Shown here: piece after piece, positions 5,949 through 8,876 of the stretch
How the letters are laid out: each line of letters starts with the position of its first letter
Numbering within the stretch: position 1 is the first letter of the stretch
DNA from: an uncultured Oscillospiraceae bacterium
GTDB lineage: Bacteria > Bacillota > Clostridia > Oscillospirales > Ruminococcaceae
Length of the DNA: 8,876 nt
Direction: 5' to 3'
Assembly: GCA_900552845.1 (NCBI GenBank)
Contig: USBC01000068.1
Location: 1-8,876 of the forward strand
The notes under the pieces: generated by a model
What the model was told of the DNA's origin: nothing
Database searches by the model: none
The model's input: only the letters and a program-made list of their open reading frames with translations
Position numbers and translations under genes: made by a program

Positions 5949-5977
5949 ACCCCCTGCCGCGGCAGGGGGTGCTTTTT
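5949..5977. terminator. Intrinsic terminator between bipA operon and eno
   Basis: ACCCCCTGCC pairs with GGCAGGGGGT (5949-5958 with 5961-5970), followed on the plus strand by GCTTTTT. It ends the bipA-PC4 transcript. It lies 29 bases beyond the eno stop on the minus strand. The hairpin would also form in eno RNA, but the minus-strand U-tract is poor, so termination there is less certain. Confidence 0.88.
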
Positions 5978-5998
5978 ATCCCGGTGAGCTTCGGTGCG

Positions 5999-7261
5999 CT
6001 ATTTGTTCTCTGCCATCATTGCCTCAATGCGCAAAAGGCGGTTGTACTTGGCGGTACGCTCGCCGCGGCAGGGGGCACCGGTCTTGATCTGTCCGCAGGC
6101 GGTGGCAACGGCGAGGTCGGCAATGGTGGTATCCTCGGTTTCGCCGCTTCGGTGGCTGAGAATCGCACCATAGCCCGATTGCTGTGCCAGCGCCACCGTT
6201 TCCAGCGTCTCGGTCAGGGTGCCAACCTGATTGGGCTTGATGAGAACGGCATTGGCGGCGCCGCGGGCAAGCCCCAGCTCCAGCCGCTTTTTCTGCGTCA
6301 CAAATAAATCGTCCCCCACCAGCTGTACCTCCGTGCCCAACGTCCCGGTGAGCTGCTGCCACAACGCCCAGTCGTCCTCACCGGCAGGGTCCTCCAGCGA
6401 AATGATAGGGTATTTCCGTGTAAGGCGCCGCCAGTATTCCGCCAGCTCCTGCGGGGTGCGCAGGCGGTTTGCCTTGGGCAGCAGATACAGCCCGTTTTCG
6501 GTCTGCCACTCGCCGGCTGCGGCGTCCAGAGCCAGCGCTATTTCCTCGCCGGGGAGAAAGCCGCAGTCCTCTGTCGCCCGAAGAATGAGGTCAAGGGCGT
6601 CCTCCTCGCAGCCCAGATGCGGGGCGAAGCCGCCCTCATCACCCACTCCGCAGGAAAGCCCCGCCTCCTCCAGTAACACCCCTAACCGGTGCGTGACCCG
6701 TACGCAGCGCTCCAGCCCGTCCGCAAAGGTGGGGCAGCCCAGCGGGACGATCATAAATTCCTGAATGTCAATATTATTGGGTGCGTGCCGTCCGCCGTTG
6801 AGAATATTCATCATCGGGCGGGGTAGTACAGGTTTCTGCCCCGTCATGGCGGCAAGATACTGCCAGAGGGGTAATCCCTCTGCCTGCGACGCTGCCCGAG
6901 CTGTTGCCAAGCTGATCCCCAAGATGGCATTGGCACCGAGGTTCGATTTATCCTCGGTGCCGTCTGCCTGACACAGAAGACGGTCAAGCATTTGCTGGTC
7001 GGCGGCGTCCTGCCCGATGAGCGTCTGTGCCAGCGTGCCATTGACGGCTGCCACTGCCGCACGAACCCCTTTGCCGCCGTAACGGGCAGGGTCGTCGTCC
7101 CGCTTCTCACAGGCTTCGTGACCGCCGGTGGAAGCGCCGCTGGGGACTGCCGCCACTCCGACGGCACCGTTTTGCAGGGTGATCTCCGCTTGCACGGTAG
7201 GGTTGCCGCGGCTGTCCAGAATTTCGTATCCGCAGACTTTGGTGATGGTAGTGATGGGCAT
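5999..7261 (-). CDS. eno: Enolase (phosphopyruvate hydratase)
   Basis: Enolase converts 2-phosphoglycerate to phosphoenolpyruvate in glycolysis, using Mg2+. The product is 420 residues, slightly shorter than the usual 430. Active-site residues are all present: S41 in PSGASTG, H159, E168 in QEFMIVP, E209 in GDEGGFAP, metal ligands D246, E290 and D317, catalytic K342, H370 in SHRSGETED, and K393 in QIKTG. Start ATG 7261 has AAGGAGG five bases upstream and begins at the conserved ITKVCGYEILDSRGNPTV. The frame stays open further upstream, to 7432, but that part translates a hairpin-rich leader and is unlike enolase. Some normally fixed positions differ, for example NGGRHAPNN where NGGxHADNN is usual, and IKPNQ where bacterial enzymes usually have IKVNQ. 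It could be a second, divergent enolase. It is transcribed alone, convergent with the PC4-like gene. Confidence 0.96.
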   Translation of the reverse strand: MPITTITKVCGYEILDSRGNPTVQAEITLQNGAVGVAAVPSGASTGGHEACEKRDDDPARYGGKGVRAAVAAVNGTLAQTLIGQDAADQQMLDRLLCQADGTEDKSNLGANAILGISLATARAASQAEGLPLWQYLAAMTGQKPVLPRPMMNILNGGRHAPNNIDIQEFMIVPLGCPTFADGLERCVRVTHRLGVLLEEAGLSCGVGDEGGFAPHLGCEEDALDLILRATEDCGFLPGEEIALALDAAAGEWQTENGLYLLPKANRLRTPQELAEYWRRLTRKYPIISLEDPAGEDDWALWQQLTGTLGTEVQLVGDDLFVTQKKRLELGLARGAANAVLIKPNQVGTLTETLETVALAQQSGYGAILSHRSGETEDTTIADLAVATACGQIKTGAPCRGERTAKYNRLLRIEAMMAENK

Positions 7262-7272
7262 GGGTTCCTCCT

Positions 7273-7443
7273 TTTGCGGCGGTGGATTTTGCGGGTTTGT
7301 GCAAAGGGAAGGATCGCCCGCAGGGCGCTCCGGCGCAGCCGGAGCCAACGGTCTGCGACCGTTGAAGCCGCCCCGCAGGGGCGGCTTGCCCTGCGGGCGA
7401 ATGAGTCTGCTGCACAATCCGGCAGCCCCCAAACCGCCGCAAA
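7273..7443. repeat. 11-bp inverted repeat flanking the cloverleaf in the eno upstream region
   Basis: TTTGCGGCGGT (7273-7283) and ACCGCCGCAAA (7433-7443) are exact reverse complements 149 bases apart. The left arm touches the eno ribosome-binding site (AAGGAGG, 7273-7267 on the minus strand). The right arm abuts the AT-rich divergent promoter region. It may be terminal repeats of an inserted element containing the cloverleaf, or a long-range RNA stem; no target-site duplication is visible next to the arms. Confidence 0.55.
7314..7400. repeat. Perfect four-armed cloverleaf inverted-repeat element, copy 2
   Basis: Every position pairs except three three-base loops. Outer stem: 7314-7326 with 7388-7400 (13 bp). 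Arm A: 7327-7334 with 7338-7345 (8 bp, loop GCA). Arm B: 7346-7353 with 7357-7364 (8 bp, loop TGC). Arm C: 7365-7374 with 7378-7387 (10 bp, loop GCA). That is 39 Watson-Crick pairs in 87 bases with no mismatch and no unpaired base at the four-way junction. It lies between the eno start and the divergent promoters, so it is probably part of the eno 5' leader. It is not a tRNA: there is no seven-base anticodon loop, no T-loop motif, and all loops have three bases. Confidence 0.92.
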
Positions 7444-7449
7444 TTTATA
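7444..7449 (-). promoter_or_regulatory. Possible -10 box for eno
   Basis: On the minus strand TATAAA lies in an AT-rich patch (7441-7455) about 185 bases upstream of the eno ATG. No convincing -35 box lies at 16-18 bases. If real, the leader would include the whole cloverleaf. This is the best candidate in the region but weak. Confidence 0.35.
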
Positions 7450-7501
7450 TTTTTACCGATAGTTTGCAGAATTTGGGGAGGATTTATGCGGCGAAATGTG
7501 T

Positions 7502-7561
7502 TACAATACAGTCGGAACGAACGACATAAATTTTACAGATTGTATAGAATAACGAGATAAT
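7502..7561 (+). promoter_or_regulatory. Promoter region of the PdaA-like gene
   Basis: Two candidates are seen. TTTACA (7532-7537) and GATAAT (7556-7561) have an 18-base spacer and would start transcription close to the ribosome-binding site. TACAAT (7502-7507) has an extended -10 TGT before it but no good -35 box. I see no clear sporulation-sigma promoter. The ribosome-binding site is AGAGGAG at 7571-7577. Confidence 0.5.
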
Positions 7562-7583
7562 ACAAAACAAAGAGGAGAAAACC

Positions 7584-8519
7584 ATGAAAAAACGCCTTTT
7601 AGCGCTGTTGCTTGCAGGGATGATGCTGCTGACCGCCTGCCAGCCCACCTATACCGAGAACGACCCCAACTACCCCGGCACCACCCAGCCGGAGCAGAAC
7701 GACTCCCATGGGAATACCGAAAACAAGGATAACCAATATGACCCGGATTACGGCGTGACCGGCGATGACAATCTTGGCAATGAGAATAATATTTCCGCTG
7801 CCGCAGGGGTTGATGTGGAAAAGCTCTCGGGGCTTTCCACCGAGAGCAAGGACTGGGGTCCCGGCGGTCCCAAGGACGAAAAGAACCGCAGTCAGGGTTC
7901 ACTGCTTTACAATAAAAACTACGGGCAGTACGATGCCATCTTCCTCAAGGAGGACAGCGAGGAGGTCTACCTGACCTTTGATGAGGGCTACGAATTCGGG
8001 CTTTCCGGTCAGATACTGGACACCTTGAAGGAAAAGGGCGTCAAGGCGATCTTCTTCATCACCGGCGACTTTGCCAAGGCGGAGCCGGAACTGGTACAGC
8101 GCATGATCGACGAAGGGCATGTGGTGGGCAACCATAGCTGGAAGCACCCGCTGTACTCCGGTCTTTCGGTGGAGGAGGCGGAGCAGGACCTGATGAAGCT
8201 GCACGACTATGTCAAGGAAAACTTTAATTATGAGATGCGGTATTTCCGCTTCCCCGCAGGCAATTTCAGCGAGCGGGCGCTGGCGGAGGTGCAGCAGCTT
8301 GGCTACAAGTCACTGTTCTGGAGCTTTGCCTACAAAGACTGGCTGACCGATGACCAGCCTGATGAAGCGCAGTCCCTGAAAAAAATTGTAGACAGTGCCT
8401 GCCCCGGTATGATTTATCTGCTGCACGCTGTCAGCAAGACCAATGCCGATATTCTGGCGGATGTCATTGACGGCGTGACCGCCAAGGGCTTCACATGGGG
8501 AGATCCCTCCCGCATATAA
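7584..8519 (+). CDS. pdaA: Lipoprotein polysaccharide deacetylase, PdaA-like
   Basis: The 311-residue protein has a lipoprotein signal peptide (MKKRLLALLLAGMM, then lipobox LLTAC with Cys19), so it is probably lipid-anchored outside the membrane. Residues 20-105 are a polar linker rich in Asn, Asp, Gly and Pro. The NodB/CE4 catalytic domain spans about 117-311. Motifs are TFDEGYE (131-137; D133, with E134 where CE4 enzymes have Asp and PdaA has Asn), NHSWKH (183-188; zinc ligands H184 and H188), RFPAGNFSE (222-230), FWSFAYKDWLTDDQP (245-259) and MIYLLHAVSK (276-285; H281). The last two resemble B. subtilis PdaA, the muramic acid N-deacetylase that starts muramic-delta-lactam formation in spore cortex. 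That specificity is inferred; action on vegetative peptidoglycan is possible. AGAGGAG lies six bases before the ATG. The gene stands alone, divergent from eno. Confidence 0.9.
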   Translation: MKKRLLALLLAGMMLLTACQPTYTENDPNYPGTTQPEQNDSHGNTENKDNQYDPDYGVTGDDNLGNENNISAAAGVDVEKLSGLSTESKDWGPGGPKDEKNRSQGSLLYNKNYGQYDAIFLKEDSEEVYLTFDEGYEFGLSGQILDTLKEKGVKAIFFITGDFAKAEPELVQRMIDEGHVVGNHSWKHPLYSGLSVEEAEQDLMKLHDYVKENFNYEMRYFRFPAGNFSERALAEVQQLGYKSLFWSFAYKDWLTDDQPDEAQSLKKIVDSACPGMIYLLHAVSKTNADILADVIDGVTAKGFTWGDPSRI

Positions 8520-8527
8520 CAACGATT

Positions 8528-8555
8528 GCGCCCCTGCCTGCGGCGGGGGCGCTTT
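8528..8555 (+). terminator. Intrinsic terminator after the PdaA-like gene
   Basis: An 11-bp stem (8528-8538 with 8542-8552, one T-G pair) has a TGC loop and is followed by TTTGTG, a short U-tract. It starts nine bases after the stop codon. Confidence 0.75.
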
Positions 8556-8570
8556 GTGCGAGCCATACGG

Positions 8571-8594
8571 GGGCGGCAGGCAGCCGCCCGTTTT
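8571..8594 (+). terminator. Second hairpin, possible backup terminator
   Basis: GGGCGGC (8571-8577) pairs with GCCGCCC (8583-8589) around a five-base loop and is followed by GTTTT. It lies 18 bases past the first terminator and may back up its weak U-tract. Confidence 0.5.
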
Positions 8595-8599
8595 GCCCG

Positions 8600-8628
8600 T
8601 TGCATACCGCCGCATGGAATGGTACAAT
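8600..8628 (+). promoter_or_regulatory. Sigma-A-like promoter reading toward the right edge
   Basis: TTGCAT (8600-8605), a 17-base spacer and TACAAT (8623-8628). Transcription would start near 8635. No credible plus-strand gene begins within the remaining 240 bases, so it serves a gene beyond the edge or a noncoding RNA. Confidence 0.6.
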
Positions 8629-8642
8629 AGTGAAGTCTTTTG

Positions 8643-8662
8643 GGCGGGAGTGTCCGCCTTTT
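8643..8662 (+). terminator. Small hairpin with T-tract just after the promoter
   Basis: GGCGG (8643-8647) pairs with CCGCC (8654-8658) around a six-base loop and is followed by TTTT. It begins about eight bases after the predicted transcription start. It could act as an early attenuator, but the five-base stem is short. Confidence 0.35.
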
Positions 8663-8673
8663 GCGCCCCACAG

Positions 8674-8846
8674 TCTCCCTTGTGTAGAGGAAGATGGCAC
8701 GGCGCAGCCGTGACTAAGGTGATAATCCCATCTCGCCTACCGGCGTCGCAGAGCCATACAAAGGGTTTCGGCTTGTACGCCTGCCGGCGGGGCGGCACTT
8801 TTGCACCGCCAAAAGTACCCAAAAGCGGCTTGGGGCAAGCCCCAAG
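8674..8846. repeat. Noncoding stretch of consecutive hairpins
   Basis: No gene is supported here. Inverted repeats follow one another. 8674-8694 is a hairpin with one mismatch. 8698-8712 (CACGGC/GCCGTG) has a GCA loop, inside an AGATGG/CCATCT pair (8692-8697 with 8728-8733). GGCGT/ACGCC (8742-8746 with 8777-8781) encloses AGCC/GGCT and AAA/TTT. At 8791-8816, GGCGG/CCGCC and ACTTTTG/CAAAAGT are mutually exclusive alternatives. CTTGGGGC/GCCCCAAG (8829-8846) is perfect with a two-base loop. Parts of the wording resemble interspersed repeats of gut Clostridia, an impression that needs a genome search. Confidence 0.6.
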
Positions 8847-8876
8847 ACCCCGACGCACCCGAACGCCCCCACGGAA

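Noticed and set aside
7314..7400. tRNA or tRNA-like gene
   Set aside because: Cloverleaf in outline only: three-base loops, no anticodon or T-loop motif, no acceptor end, and zero junction bases.
7262..7432. An N-terminal extension of enolase
   Set aside because: The extra 57 residues would be encoded by the cloverleaf leader and do not look like enolase; the ATG at 7261 has a good ribosome-binding site and the conserved N-terminus.
8310..8858. Open frames across the right-end hairpin region
   Set aside because: They read through repeats and the antisense of the PdaA-like gene, with no start signals or family features.

Overview
The window looks like chromosomal DNA of a moderately GC-rich Clostridia member, most likely of the Oscillospiraceae/Ruminococcaceae group. 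This is inferred from the gene content (DarA, HolB, RicT, a PdaA-type deacetylase, a YdbC-type PC4 protein), the Firmicutes-style Shine-Dalgarno sites and sigma-A promoters, and GC-rich interspersed hairpin repeats between genes. No phage genes, transposase, CRISPR array, rRNA or tRNA is visible.

Layout, left to right: (1) the first codons of a leftward gene, probably a macro-domain protein, run off the left edge. (2) A small membrane-anchored DUF4358-like gene (385-891) has its own strong promoter and a terminator. (3) A Firmicutes-type cluster follows, darA-holB-ricT (1212-3537), with a promoter before darA and a terminator after ricT. It links a c-di-AMP receptor, the clamp-loader delta' subunit and an Fe-S protein of the Ric complex. 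(4) bipA/typA (3798-5642, probable TTG start) and a small PC4/YdbC-like gene (5682-5924) form the next operon. (5) Enolase (5999-7261) lies on the minus strand, convergent with that operon across a shared hairpin terminator. (6) A lipoprotein deacetylase of the PdaA family (7584-8519) is transcribed divergently from eno. (7) The last 350 bases hold no gene, but contain two terminators, a promoter and a dense set of hairpins.

The genes are mostly housekeeping; the unusual material is between them. Bases 7314-7400 form a perfect four-armed cloverleaf. A 13-bp outer stem encloses three hairpins of 8, 8 and 10 bp, every loop is three bases, and no base is unpaired at the junction. Bases 984-1060 have the same architecture with different arm sequences and a few mismatches. 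Two copies sharing a fold but little sequence suggest an interspersed, structure-selected element (mobile repeat, structured RNA or junction-forming DNA). The 7314-7400 copy is also nested inside an 11-bp inverted repeat that touches the eno ribosome-binding site. I cannot say from the sequence alone whether the element family is already described.
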